Positions 27,417 through 36,827 of a DNA stretch of 64,000 nt are shown one piece after another (position 1 is the first letter of the stretch; each line of letters begins with the position of its first letter). The stretch lies in contig QZKV01000148.1 of assembly GCA_003599575.1 (NCBI GenBank), positions 1 through 64,000 of the forward strand. The letters are read 5' to 3'. The DNA is from Desulfobacteraceae bacterium (GTDB lineage: Bacteria > Desulfobacterota > Desulfobacteria > Desulfobacterales > Desulfosarcinaceae). Position numbers and translations under genes: made by a program. The notes beneath the pieces are model-generated. The model ran no database searches. It was not told where the DNA came from and saw nothing but the letters and a program-made list of their open reading frames with translations.

Positions 27417-28581
27417 CGGCCGGATTCTTTGAAAAGGAGGCGGTTTCAAAACGTACCGCCGGATTGTGCGCTTCCGCGCGGAGCTGCTTTATCTTCCCAT
27501 TCAGGCAGGCACGGTACCAGGCGAGGATTTCCGCGCACATCTTTTCGATGCTGAATAAGCTTTTGATCCTTTCTTTGCCGGTGCGGCCCATTTTCTCTGC
27601 AAGGGCGGGATTGTCCAGCAGGTCATGGATATATTCGGCCAGACGCGCATCGGTATTGGAGGGGATGAGAAAGCCGGTTTGTTTATCGACGACAAGCTCG
27701 GAAGTTCCTCCCCCCAGGGTGGCGATCACCGGCTTGCCCAGGGCCATATATTCCATGATTGCGTTGGAAATGCCTTCTCCATAGGTCAGCAGCAGACCGA
27801 TGGTGAACAGCTGAACATAGGATTCCACGTTGGATCGGCGCCCCAGGAAAAGAATCCGGTCGGCCAGTGGTCCGGGCACCATCCGGCGGCAGCGGTTTAG
27901 CAAGGGCCCGTCGCCGATGGCAATAAAGCTCACATCGTTGCGCTTTGCACAAATTGCGATGGCCGTGCGTACAAAGTTCGCGTGGTCTTTTCTGTGATCG
28001 ACGCTGGCCACCATCCCGACCACGTGGGGTGTGCGGATGCCGTGCGCGGAACGGATTTCGTAAGCCGGATCGAGAACCCGAACGCGATCGAAGTCAAAAC
28101 CATTATGCACGTGGGCACTTTTGTGCGGCGGTGCATGGTAGGCCGACAATCCCGAACGCGAATTGGCCAGGATCAGATCCGAAAAGGGAAACGTCAGTCT
28201 GGCGCGCACCCATTTACGGCCTCCGATTCTGATCCGCGACGCATTGGAAATCATCGCGTTGATAAACTTGATATTGAGCAGCCGTGCAACCGGAGCCGCA
28301 TACACGGAGCACATCGATTCCCAACTGTGAATGATGTCCGGCTTGTTTTGCCGGCACAAGCTGAACAGTTTTGCAAAAATGGACAGGTCCTTGGGATATG
28401 CGCGCTTCAGATAGGTAATGGGGATGCCGAGTTCCCTGACATAGGCGTAATCGACGATTTCGGAGAGGACCACCAGATGGTTTTCCACGGCGCACCCGGA
28501 CCGCATGTGTTTTAAAAACTCTGCAAGGCGCCGCTCCTTGCCGCCCATCACCAGACTATCGACAAGATGCAGAACTTTCAT
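27403..28581 (-). CDS. GT4-type glycosyltransferase
   Basis: A 392-residue GT-B glycosyltransferase. The start MKVLHLVDSLVMGGKERRLAEFL carries the Gly-rich loop (VMGGKE). IIHSWESMCSVYAAPVA lies near 90-110. The C-terminal half has GMVASVDHRKDHANFVRTAI, FIAIGDGPLLNRCRRMV, and the donor-site segment YGEGISNAIMEYMALGKPVIATLGGG near 275-300. The ATG shares one base with the stop of the upstream polymerase gene (TGATG), showing tight coupling. It adds a sugar in exopolysaccharide repeat assembly; the donor is unknown. Confidence 0.88.
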   Translation of the reverse strand: MKVLHLVDSLVMGGKERRLAEFLKHMRSGCAVENHLVVLSEIVDYAYVRELGIPITYLKRAYPKDLSIFAKLFSLCRQNKPDIIHSWESMCSVYAAPVARLLNIKFINAMISNASRIRIGGRKWVRARLTFPFSDLILANSRSGLSAYHAPPHKSAHVHNGFDFDRVRVLDPAYEIRSAHGIRTPHVVGMVASVDHRKDHANFVRTAIAICAKRNDVSFIAIGDGPLLNRCRRMVPGPLADRILFLGRRSNVESYVQLFTIGLLLTYGEGISNAIMEYMALGKPVIATLGGGTSELVVDKQTGFLIPSNTDARLAEYIHDLLDNPALAEKMGRTGKERIKSLFSIEKMCAEILAWYRACLNGKIKQLRAEAHNPAVRFETASFSKNPADGTD

Positions 28582-30029
28582 CAGGCAAACCGGGTTTCGA
28601 TTGAATGCGCTGCGCCGCTTTCCGCCTGGGCGCGCAGTTTTAGAACCTGCACGTGCCGGCAGAGCACAAATGCCAAGCCGACCAGCAGCCACAGATAGCC
28701 GTTGATCTCATCCGGAAAAAAGGTCCTGTCCGTTATGCCGGAAACCAGAAAGCACACCATCGATGTGATGATCGCGACCAAATACTCTTTATAGGGTGTC
28801 CCTTCCGCGTCTTTCATGCGCGAATACAATTTCATGAGCAGGTATGCGAACAGGCCGAGAAAGACGCACAGGCCCAGCAGGCCGGCATCCAAGACCATTT
28901 CCAGATACATGTTGTGGGGGTGCAGGGCTTGCAGAACAATCTTTTTCTTGTGGGCATCCGTTGATACCATGGCGAATCGTCCGTCACCGAACAACAGGAC
29001 CTTGTAGTCGGACGTAATCTCTTTGAGCAGGGGAAGCCAAATATGATCGACGCGGCCCGCAAAGATCTGGTTCCGGTCGCGGGAGTGAAACCCTTTGGTG
29101 GCCCTTTCCGTCACGCGTTCCGGCATCATAAAATAGACGGCCAGCATTGCCACCAACAACAAAGGCAGCCATTTGCCGCGTCTTGAAACAAATAGATAAA
29201 CAAAAAAGGACAGTATGAAAATGTAATAGGCGGAGCGCGAAAACAACAGGGCAATGGCGACGGCGCATAAGCCTATTTTGAGGATGCCGGCCAGCGGCCT
29301 TTGGCGAAACAGGTCGGCCAGAATGAAGGGGAACCCGACAATGTAGTAATTGGCGATCGAATTGGTGTGCAAGCCGAAGGAAGATGCATAGAAAGACCGG
29401 GTCGAGCCCGGGTCGAAGATCAGGTTCCGATTGAAGAAGAAAAAGCCGATGATCACCACGGACAAAATAGTGATGGACCAGTTGATGGTCCGGACCACCC
29501 GCTCGATATCCCTCATTGTGTGCACATACTGGGTCAGGATGACGGCCGGTATGATGTAAATCAGCGGTTTGAAGTATTCGGAAAGAAAATAGCGCTTTAA
29601 CGACAATGCTTCCGGCAGCATCTGGTTGATGGCTGTGAGATTCGGGACGGAGCGCAGGAAAGCGATGGAAAATAGCGCGATGATGGCCGCAAAGAAAATC
29701 ACGGCGGGAAGCGGCGGCCGAACGGCATTGCGCAAATTCAGCAATGCAATGATCATGATGGATAAGGTGAAGACCTGCAGCGGCTTGAATCCCGGAATGT
29801 CCGCCATGGCGGTTTTAAATGCTTCCGTGCCGCTGAAGGGGAAGATAAAGATTAAAATCATCAGCAACCCGACCGGCGCATTGTGAAACAGCATGAAGAA
29901 CAGAGCCGCCAGTGATAAGACTATGGCGATATATTCCGAGCGCAGGATCAAAAAGGCTTGAGCGATCGCAGCGATCAGCAAAAAGGTGATGATGAGCCAC
30001 ATGTTGGAGGTACGGTGAAGGTGATTCAT
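28581..30029 (-). CDS. Wzy/O-antigen-ligase-type polysaccharide polymerase
   Basis: A 482-residue polytopic inner-membrane protein with about 11 hydrophobic segments. A large periplasmic loop (about 310-375) contains RDRNQIFAGRVDHIWLPLLKEI and LHPHNMYLEMVLDAGLLGL, the typical Wzy_C / O-antigen ligase signature with an essential His. Such proteins polymerise lipid-linked repeat units in the periplasm or ligate them to a carrier. It is the only polymerase candidate in the locus and there is no WaaL partner, so a Wzy role is most likely. The second of two consecutive ATGs (30029) has GGAG at suitable spacing. Confidence 0.83.
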   Translation of the reverse strand: MNHLHRTSNMWLIITFLLIAAIAQAFLILRSEYIAIVLSLAALFFMLFHNAPVGLLMILIFIFPFSGTEAFKTAMADIPGFKPLQVFTLSIMIIALLNLRNAVRPPLPAVIFFAAIIALFSIAFLRSVPNLTAINQMLPEALSLKRYFLSEYFKPLIYIIPAVILTQYVHTMRDIERVVRTINWSITILSVVIIGFFFFNRNLIFDPGSTRSFYASSFGLHTNSIANYYIVGFPFILADLFRQRPLAGILKIGLCAVAIALLFSRSAYYIFILSFFVYLFVSRRGKWLPLLLVAMLAVYFMMPERVTERATKGFHSRDRNQIFAGRVDHIWLPLLKEITSDYKVLLFGDGRFAMVSTDAHKKKIVLQALHPHNMYLEMVLDAGLLGLCVFLGLFAYLLMKLYSRMKDAEGTPYKEYLVAIITSMVCFLVSGITDRTFFPDEINGYLWLLVGLAFVLCRHVQVLKLRAQAESGAAHSIETRFA

Positions 30030-30130
30030 CATTTCTCCGAATCAAAACTCTTTCTGGGTTGAGTGGTTGGTGTTAACACCGGCGCTGGGTCGCGGTCTAT
30101 TGCGCAACATCCAAGCGCGCAGCCGCTGTG

Positions 30131-31345
30131 CTATTTCTGTCCCAGTGCCGCCGGAGCCTGCGCGGCCGACCATGTGCGCGCAATGATTTGCCGGTAAACC
30201 CCAATGTAGCGATCCGCAATCGCCGACCAGTCATAGGCCGGTGCGCGCCCCAGCGCTTTTTGCTGGTACAGTCGGTGTTCCCGCGGGTGCTCCCATAAAT
30301 GAAGCAGACCGCGGGCGATCTCCCGCGGCGCCTTTGCTTGGACGATCAGGCCGCAATTGTTTTCTTTGACAATATCCGCATTGCCGGGCACATCCGTGAC
30401 GATCAGGGGCAGACCGCAGGCCATGGCTTCGATGCTGACCAGACTCAAGCCCTCGCTCAGGGAAGGCGACAGGAAGCACCACGCGCTCGCATAAGCCCGC
30501 ACAATGTCTTCACGGCGCATTTGCGGGATGGCAAATACCATGCCCTGCAAATTCAGATTCTTGATCAGCGGCAGCAGCAAATGCGTATTTTTACCGATGA
30601 TAACGTATTTCAACGGATGCTCCGGGCGCTCCCGGGCCACAGCCGCGAAAGCGCGTACCCCGTACTCGTAGCCCTTGACGCGGTGGTTGCGGCCGACCGA
30701 AAGCACGATGCTGCATGCGGGCGGGAGGTTCAAATAGCGGTGTAGAAAATCGCTTTGGCGGGAGTTGAATTCGCCAAGGTGAATGCCGTTGGGAATGGTG
30801 CTGATTTTGTCGGGGGCGAGGAAACTCAGTTGCTTCACTATGGAAGCGCTGATGGCCGTCACCCCATCGGCGGCTTTTAGATTGCGCCGGATGGTACGGT
30901 CCAATTTGGGTGTGAGCCTCAGCCCATAACCTACTTCCGGCACGATCTGTATATCCTCGCCATGGGGGGTAATAACAACGGGCCGGTTCAGCAAGCCGCT
31001 CTTTTTGGTCAGATACACGCGCGAGCCGGCATAAGAAGCCCCATGGCAGTTGATCAGGTCGAACGGCCTTTGGTAATGCGACCGGAGCAGTGCCGCAATC
31101 CCCGCCAGCGCGTCCATCCCGCTGCGGCCGGACAGGGGCAAGCGGTTGCCGTAGCGCGTCAATGCGTAGCGGCGTTCCGGCAGAGCACCCTTGTTATACT
31201 TTGCGATCACGGTCACCCGGCAACCCCGCGTGCACAGAGCATTGGCCAGGTAGTGAACGGCAAGCTCCATCCCGCCGACTTTGGGCAGGAAGCTGTCGGT
31301 GAACAAGCAGATGTTCAGCATGGGCTGCGGTGTTTTGTTCAGCAT
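30131..31345 (-). CDS. GT4-type glycosyltransferase
   Basis: A 404-residue GT-B glycosyltransferase. The start NICLFTDSFLPKVGGMELAVHYLANAL has the acceptor Gly loop (VGGME). The middle has VITPHGEDIQIVPE and DGVTAISASIVKQL. The C-terminal half has SIVLSVGRNHRVKGYEYGVRAF and FLSPSLSEGLSLVSIEAMACGLPLIVTDVPG, including the donor-site Glu residues. Two ATGs (31345 and 31321) are possible; neither has a good ribosome site. It acts in exopolysaccharide repeat assembly with the other GT4 enzymes of the operon. Confidence 0.87.
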   Translation of the reverse strand: MLNKTPQPMLNICLFTDSFLPKVGGMELAVHYLANALCTRGCRVTVIAKYNKGALPERRYALTRYGNRLPLSGRSGMDALAGIAALLRSHYQRPFDLINCHGASYAGSRVYLTKKSGLLNRPVVITPHGEDIQIVPEVGYGLRLTPKLDRTIRRNLKAADGVTAISASIVKQLSFLAPDKISTIPNGIHLGEFNSRQSDFLHRYLNLPPACSIVLSVGRNHRVKGYEYGVRAFAAVARERPEHPLKYVIIGKNTHLLLPLIKNLNLQGMVFAIPQMRREDIVRAYASAWCFLSPSLSEGLSLVSIEAMACGLPLIVTDVPGNADIVKENNCGLIVQAKAPREIARGLLHLWEHPREHRLYQQKALGRAPAYDWSAIADRYIGVYRQIIARTWSAAQAPAALGQK

Positions 31346-31450
31346 AGATTTCGTTTATGCTCTTGCTAAAGGCAGAGTGAACATTGCTGCGCCTTATCGA
31401 TCCAGATGATTGCTTCGAAAAAAGGGAGCGCAGACCGGCATCGCTGGGGC

Positions 31451-32764
31451 TTACCAGCTGATTCCCTCGTAGGTCGCCGTGGTTTCAATTTTCTCCTGAA
31501 TTCGCACCAGGTCCAGTACATACTGTTTGGGGGAGAGCCGATCGAATATCTGGCTGAAGGCCTGGTCGCGGTTGCCGATCACGACTACCTGGGCATGCGC
31601 GATCACCTTGTCCACCTGATCTTCCATCAGCCGCGAAATGTGCGGAATGCGCTCCTCGATGAACTGTCGGTTGGCACCGCGCAGACGACCCAAGTTGACG
31701 TGGTGATCGTAAATACGGATGTCATATCCCTTGCCCAGCAGCTGCTCTATTAATGCAATGATGGGTGAATTGCGCAGGTCGTCCGTGCCGGCTTTAAAAG
31801 CCAATCCCAGGAACCCGATGCGCTTGCGGTCGCAGCTGATGATGCGTTCCAACGCATATTGGATCATGGCCTGGTTGCTCGGCATCAAGGCATTCAATAG
31901 CGGCAGATCCAGATCCTTGTGTTTGGCCATATAGGTCAGGGCTTTGATGTCTTTGGGAAGACACGATCCGCCGAAAGCAAATCCCGGCTTGAGGTAGGCC
32001 GCCGACAAATTCAATTGATGATCCTGGCAAAAAATATGCATCACTTCATGCGAATCGATGCCCAGAGCCTTGCAGATCAATCCGATTTCGTTACCGAAGA
32101 CCACCTTTAAGGCGTGAAAGGCATTGTCGCAGTACTTGACCATTTCGGCCACGCGGACCGGGGTTTTAAACAGCGGCGCGTCAATGTCTTCGTATAACCG
32201 CGCGATCAGATCCGCTTCCGGCGCGGAGTGGGCGCCGATGACGGTCTTGGGTGGATTGTAAAAATCCTTTACGGCGGTGGTCTCTCTCAAAAATTCAGGA
32301 TTGAAGGCGACGCCGAAATCTCTACCGCTTTTTTTGTGGGAATACGCTTCCAATGTCGGAATCACCAGGGTTTCCATGGTGCCGGGCAAAACCGTGGATC
32401 GCACCACCACCAAATGGTAGTCGGATTTATCGGCCAACGCCGTCCCTATCTCCTGGCAGACCCGCTCGATATGGCTCATATCGATGCTTCCGTTGGAGTT
32501 GTCCGGAGTCCCAACACAAACCAGGGTGATTTCGCTTTGCCGGATCGCCTCGGATGCATCGGTGGTTGCACGCAATCGATTTTCCCTCACAGTGCGTTCG
32601 ATAATGGTCGGCAGGCTTTCCTCTATCACCGGCGCGAAGCCTTCATTGATCATACTGACCTTGGTGGAATCCCGGTCCACACCGATGACGAAATGACCGT
32701 TCTGCGCCAGACAGGCGGCCGAAACAGATCCAACATATCCTAAACCCAGAATGCTGATCTTCAT
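31451..32764 (-). CDS. algD: GDP-mannose 6-dehydrogenase (AlgD-like)
   Basis: A 437-residue NAD+-dependent four-electron dehydrogenase of the UDP-glucose/GDP-mannose family, converting GDP-mannose to GDP-mannuronate. The Rossmann motif GLGYVG is at residues 7-12. VVVRSTVLPGT, AFNPEFLRE, the catalytic-Cys motif GFAFGGSCLPKD (about 260-271) and FKAGTDDLRNSP follow. The sequence tracks Pseudomonas AlgD closely along its length (436 residues there), more than UDP-glucose dehydrogenases, so GDP-mannose is the favoured substrate. It would supply uronic acid to the polysaccharide. No alginate polymerase (Alg8/Alg44) is present, so the product is a heteropolymer rather than alginate. Confidence 0.85.
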   Translation of the reverse strand: MKISILGLGYVGSVSAACLAQNGHFVIGVDRDSTKVSMINEGFAPVIEESLPTIIERTVRENRLRATTDASEAIRQSEITLVCVGTPDNSNGSIDMSHIERVCQEIGTALADKSDYHLVVVRSTVLPGTMETLVIPTLEAYSHKKSGRDFGVAFNPEFLRETTAVKDFYNPPKTVIGAHSAPEADLIARLYEDIDAPLFKTPVRVAEMVKYCDNAFHALKVVFGNEIGLICKALGIDSHEVMHIFCQDHQLNLSAAYLKPGFAFGGSCLPKDIKALTYMAKHKDLDLPLLNALMPSNQAMIQYALERIISCDRKRIGFLGLAFKAGTDDLRNSPIIALIEQLLGKGYDIRIYDHHVNLGRLRGANRQFIEERIPHISRLMEDQVDKVIAHAQVVVIGNRDQAFSQIFDRLSPKQYVLDLVRIQEKIETTATYEGISW

Positions 32765-32904
32765 GGGGTGTTTTCCCTTTCTTTGCACGAGCACTTGCAC
32801 CCGTTTTTAGTAAAGCTCCGGCCATGGCGCACGTCTCGAGCCGCTGGTCACCTCGGGTGAGGGCTATTCAAGGCGGTTACGTACGCCGGATATTGCAGAT
32901 GGGC

Positions 32905-34107
32905 CTATGCTGGCTTTGAACTGACTTCGGATTGGGCTTTTAAAAGATGGGCCAGAGCGGACAGCATCGTTGCCTGCCCCCAGTGGAAGGTGGGCGTTTT
33001 ATTGATCAGAACCGGATATTTGCGGAAGTAAAAATAGCCTTTTCGATCCTGCATGTTCGCCAGCGTCCAATCGGCCACCTTTTGCGCCAAAGCAAGCGAT
33101 TCCGGCCGATAAACGCGTAGATTGACCAGCGTTTGAATACCTTGCGAAGCACACTGGATATCGATCGGATAGGTTTTGCGGTCATAATAACGCGGCGTGC
33201 CGTCAGCTTTGAAAAAGCGTTGCATGAAGTAATCATACCCGCTCAGCAGGCTTTCAAGATAATCGGTATCGCCTGTGGCGTTGATGTAGCCGTGGATGGA
33301 TTCAAGGACGTAGCCAGTATGGAAACTGTCTACCCACTGGTATTTGCGCGGTTCTCCATAATACCAGCCGCCCTCGGGGAGCTGATGTTCTACGGTGAAG
33401 CGAATCGATTTTTTGGCCAGATCGAACAACTCCGCCCCGCCGTCATGACGGTATAAGCGCGCCAGGGCCCGGGCGCCCAGAACATTGGAGTTATGGATAC
33501 ACCCGTTCCAGGATGGTTTGTCGCCGTTCAGTGGCGGGGTGTACATAAAACAAAGGCTGCCCTGTGAACTATGATACCGGCCGATATCGTTCAGGATGAA
33601 CTGCCCACAGCTTCGCGCCACGTCAAGATACTCCGGTTGGTTCAATATTTCGTAAGCCTCGATAAATACGTCGGCAATAAGGGAGGTCCATACAATGGTC
33701 GGCATGCCTTTAGGGATCGTGCCTCCACGCGATTCGTAGCTGAAGTGATTGCCCCAGCTATATCCGGAGTGACCTTTGCTGTAATTTTGCATCAGCCAAT
33801 CCAGGCAGAAGCGGGCCTTCTGGAGATAGGCGTCCATTGCGGTCGCTTGATAGAGCCGCAGATATCCCAATGCGCAAAACCCCATGCCTTTGCTGCCGCT
33901 GGCTTTCCTGATGCCCAGGGCCGGCCGCAGATTGATCGGAAACCGCCGCACCGTTTGCTGAAGGCCTATTCTCAAAAAGTGGTTCTTGAAGGTCAGCAGA
34001 TCGGCGCCAGGCATGCTCAAACCGTCGAAGGGATCATAGTCCTTAAAGTCGTTGCTTGTGATCCAATGATCTAACTTTGCGATGCTTTCCGATAACCTGG
34101 CAACCAT
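32905..34107 (-). CDS. (alpha/alpha)6-toroid glycan-processing-like protein
   Basis: A 400-residue protein with repeated helical hairpins containing aromatic-Gly segments (GYLRLYQAT, SGYSWGNHFSYESRG, GALARLYRHDGGAE-type, QWVDSFHTGYVLESIHGYI, THWGQATML-like near the end). This pattern is typical of six-hairpin glycosidases, lyases and C5-epimerases. No signal peptide or membrane segment is seen, so it probably acts in the cytoplasm, perhaps on a lipid-linked oligosaccharide. It lies between the AlgD-like gene and a glycosyltransferase. Uronate epimerase, glycoside hydrolase or structural roles are all possible; catalytic residues cannot be assigned from sequence alone. Confidence 0.6.
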   Translation of the reverse strand: MVARLSESIAKLDHWITSNDFKDYDPFDGLSMPGADLLTFKNHFLRIGLQQTVRRFPINLRPALGIRKASGSKGMGFCALGYLRLYQATAMDAYLQKARFCLDWLMQNYSKGHSGYSWGNHFSYESRGGTIPKGMPTIVWTSLIADVFIEAYEILNQPEYLDVARSCGQFILNDIGRYHSSQGSLCFMYTPPLNGDKPSWNGCIHNSNVLGARALARLYRHDGGAELFDLAKKSIRFTVEHQLPEGGWYYGEPRKYQWVDSFHTGYVLESIHGYINATGDTDYLESLLSGYDYFMQRFFKADGTPRYYDRKTYPIDIQCASQGIQTLVNLRVYRPESLALAQKVADWTLANMQDRKGYFYFRKYPVLINKTPTFHWGQATMLSALAHLLKAQSEVSSKPA

Positions 34108-34156
34108 CTTAAAATCCTTGTATATTTAATGCCCAACAGCGCTTACCGGACGCCTG

Positions 34157-35425
34157 CTAAACGATGGAGGGCGATGTATACAGCACTCTGCCGGTCAGTT
34201 TTTCGTAGCCCTGAATCAGGTTTGCGGCGGAATACTCCCACGCCAGCTCTTTTTCGATGCGTCTGCGGCCAACGCGGCCCATTTCAGCACGCTTAGCGGG
34301 GTCATCCATCAGATTCATGATGGCTTCAGCAAAAGCGCGCGTATCATTGGGGGTGACGAATACGGCTGCGTGACCAGCGGTATAACGGGTTTCTTTCAGG
34401 TCGAAACTCACCACCGGTTTGCCCATGGCCATATACTCCATTACTTTGATCCAGGTGGAAACATCATTTAATGGGCTGGACGGATTCGGGTCCAGACAGA
34501 TGTCCGCGCTTGAAAGATATTTGAGCAGGTCCGCCTTTGGAATAAACCCGGTAAAGCGGATGTATTCGTTCAGGTACAACGACTCGGCCAGATTCTTAAG
34601 ATCGTCCAATGCATCGCCCGGCCCGACAATGATGCAGTAGATATTGGTTCTGCCCCTTTCGTAGACCAGATGGTGCAACGCTTTGAGCAAATAATCCACA
34701 CCATCCTGGGGCCCCATCACACCCACATAGGTCAAGATGATGCGACCGGATGCTTTCAGTTGGCCGTCGGGGGGGACTGCCCGAAAGCGCTGCGGATCGG
34801 GACCATTGCGGACGATGATGATCTTTTGCGGATCGATTCGACCGCGCTCCGCATCGATCGCCTTGTAGGATTGATTGGTGGCGATGACCATATTGGACAA
34901 CTTCAGGCACATCTTTTCTTCCGCCAGCAAAAGGCGGTAAAGCATGTCCTTGCCCACCTTGTATCTGGAAAGATAGAGTTCCGGGGCCAGGTCGTGATGA
35001 TCGAAAACGAACTTTTTGCCCAACATGCGAAAGTAAAGTCCCACCACAAACAAGGTGTTGGGTGGGTTATGCAGGTGGACGACATCCACACCCTGCTTGA
35101 AAGCGATATACTGGCTCAACAAAAAACTGGCCAGCGTAAAGTAGATATATTCCAAAATATAGCCGACGGCCGATTTGAGGCGATACAGCAAGAAGGAAAA
35201 CCGTTTTTTTTTCAAGCTGCTTTTTTTAAAGATAGTGATCATGGGCAGCCGGTACACGTCTACCCCCCGCAGTGTTTCCATGAATCTGCGCTGGTTGAAA
35301 TTAAGGGCGATGACGACGACCCGAAATCCGGCTTCCGCCAGAGTATACGCCTCATTTTTGACCCGCGTATCTTCCGGAAAAGGACTTTCCGTGATCATCA
35401 GTACGTTTTTAGCCGTTTGCGTCAT
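34157..35425 (-). CDS. GT4-type glycosyltransferase
   Basis: A 422-residue GT-B glycosyltransferase. The N-terminal domain contains MITESPFPEDTRVKNEAYTL and DVVHLHNPPNTLFVVGLYF. The middle has VFDHHDLAPELYLSRY, a common motif in the WcaI/PelF-like set. The C-terminal domain carries LTYVGVMGPQDGVDYLLKAL, YCIIVGPGDALDDL and LDPNPSSPLNDVSTWIKVMEYMAMGKPVVSFDL (donor site with the catalytic Glu). Position in the operon supports a role in the exopolysaccharide repeat. The donor is not predictable. Confidence 0.88.
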   Translation of the reverse strand: MTQTAKNVLMITESPFPEDTRVKNEAYTLAEAGFRVVVIALNFNQRRFMETLRGVDVYRLPMITIFKKSSLKKKRFSFLLYRLKSAVGYILEYIYFTLASFLLSQYIAFKQGVDVVHLHNPPNTLFVVGLYFRMLGKKFVFDHHDLAPELYLSRYKVGKDMLYRLLLAEEKMCLKLSNMVIATNQSYKAIDAERGRIDPQKIIIVRNGPDPQRFRAVPPDGQLKASGRIILTYVGVMGPQDGVDYLLKALHHLVYERGRTNIYCIIVGPGDALDDLKNLAESLYLNEYIRFTGFIPKADLLKYLSSADICLDPNPSSPLNDVSTWIKVMEYMAMGKPVVSFDLKETRYTAGHAAVFVTPNDTRAFAEAIMNLMDDPAKRAEMGRVGRRRIEKELAWEYSAANLIQGYEKLTGRVLYTSPSIV

Positions 35426-35549
35426 TTGCTGAAAGCCTTTATCTCATCAGAGGTATGAATAATCGGCCGGATCGATGGTTTCAGGGTGTGCCCATCGATC
35501 CAGCACGCCTCTTCACAGTAAAGTTTTTCTTCCGATTTACTGCCGCTAT

Positions 35550-36686
35550 TTACAGAAAAGCGCCTTCTGATGCTTGCCCGCGGTTTAACTCCCTCGACGC
35601 ACCCTCCTGCGAATAATCCAGGTGGACCGGGGCTCCGCCCAGGCGGAGCGATTCGGAGGCGGCCTCCAGAACCTGGATCACCTTCAGTCCCTCTGCTCCG
35701 TTGGTGATCGGGGTTTGCCCGGTCAGGATACAATCGATGAAATGCTGGCATTCGACTTTCAGCGGTTCATACTGTTTGATGTACGGGGCGTACATATCGC
35801 CGTAATGATAGGAGTAGTGAAACTCCGCGAAGGTATCGTAATGCGGCGGGATTTCTACCCTTTTGTCGTATATTTTCAGTTTTTCCATCGGCTCCAGATC
35901 GTTATACACGAGCATCTTTTTGCTGCCCACAAATGTCATATCGCGCACCTTGTTCGGGTCCAGCCAACTGTTTTGAATCGTTGCAATACCGCCGTTGTGG
36001 TAATTGAGGACCATGCTGGTGATATCCTCGATGTCCGGATTGACATGCGCTTTACCCTGGCAGTTGACTGAGATCGGATCTTTGTCCAGCACATAGGAAA
36101 TTATGGAGATGTCATGCGGCGCCAGGTCCCATGTCACGTTGATATCCTTCTGGAAAAGACCCAGGTTCAGGCGCCTTGCGGCAACATACTGGATTTCTCC
36201 CAATTCCCCGGATTTTACAATTTCCTTGATCTTGCGTACGGCCGAGGAGTAGATGAACGTATGTCCCACCATCAAGATCAGATTACGCTCCCGGGCCGCT
36301 TGAATGAGTATTTTTGCTTCCTTTACGCTGGCCGCCATCGGCTTCTCGATAAAGATGTGTTTGCCGGCCTCCAGCGCTTGAAGCGCCATTTCGAAATGAA
36401 AACGCACCGGCGTGGCGATCACGAGTGCATCGATTGCGGTATCTTCAATCAGTTCCGCATAGTTTGTGGTAATGCCCAGATCGCAGTAAAGCCCCTGAAC
36501 GTAAGCCAGCCGCTCTTGCCGGACATCACAAATGGCTTTGACACGGCAATTGGGGAGCGCGGTGAAATTACGCGCCAGATTCGGTCCCCAATAACCGCAT
36601 CCCGTGATGCCGATGGTTACCCTCCGATTCGCCTCAGGAGGAGTTCCAAAGCGTTTTATATCTAGTATTTTTTCCGGATACGTCAT
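35550..36686 (-). CDS. Gfo/Idh/MocA-family sugar oxidoreductase (WlbA/WbpB-like)
   Basis: A 378-residue NAD(P)-dependent sugar dehydrogenase. The N-terminal Rossmann motif GCGYWGPNLARNF is near residue 29; the EKP motif (HIFIEKPMA) is near 110; the C-terminal substrate domain has AARRLNLGLFQKDINVTWDLAPHDISII (about 166-193), very like WlbA/WbpB enzymes that oxidise C3 of UDP-N-acetylglucosaminuronate. It may therefore contribute to an amino-uronic sugar, but the aminotransferase and acetyltransferase partners normally found with WbpB were not identified here. Any nucleotide sugar is possible. Confidence 0.82.
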   Translation of the reverse strand: MTYPEKILDIKRFGTPPEANRRVTIGITGCGYWGPNLARNFTALPNCRVKAICDVRQERLAYVQGLYCDLGITTNYAELIEDTAIDALVIATPVRFHFEMALQALEAGKHIFIEKPMAASVKEAKILIQAARERNLILMVGHTFIYSSAVRKIKEIVKSGELGEIQYVAARRLNLGLFQKDINVTWDLAPHDISIISYVLDKDPISVNCQGKAHVNPDIEDITSMVLNYHNGGIATIQNSWLDPNKVRDMTFVGSKKMLVYNDLEPMEKLKIYDKRVEIPPHYDTFAEFHYSYHYGDMYAPYIKQYEPLKVECQHFIDCILTGQTPITNGAEGLKVIQVLEAASESLRLGGAPVHLDYSQEGASRELNRGQASEGAFL

Positions 36687-36827
36687 TTGTGCTTCCTTTT
36701 TCGATCGAGTGGATCGACGATGCGGAGGATCTTGCCGAAAGCGGTTTTCAACAGCCTTCCTTCAGTATGCGGGGGCGCAATCCTCGCCATATTAAGGTTC
36801 TAAACACCTCAGCACCACGCAATGGCG

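Noticed and set aside
31451-32764. Alginate biosynthesis locus because of the AlgD-like gene
   Set aside because: Alg8, Alg44, AlgK, AlgE, AlgG and AlgX homologues are lacking; the surrounding genes are of Wzx/Wzy-type heteropolysaccharide assembly.
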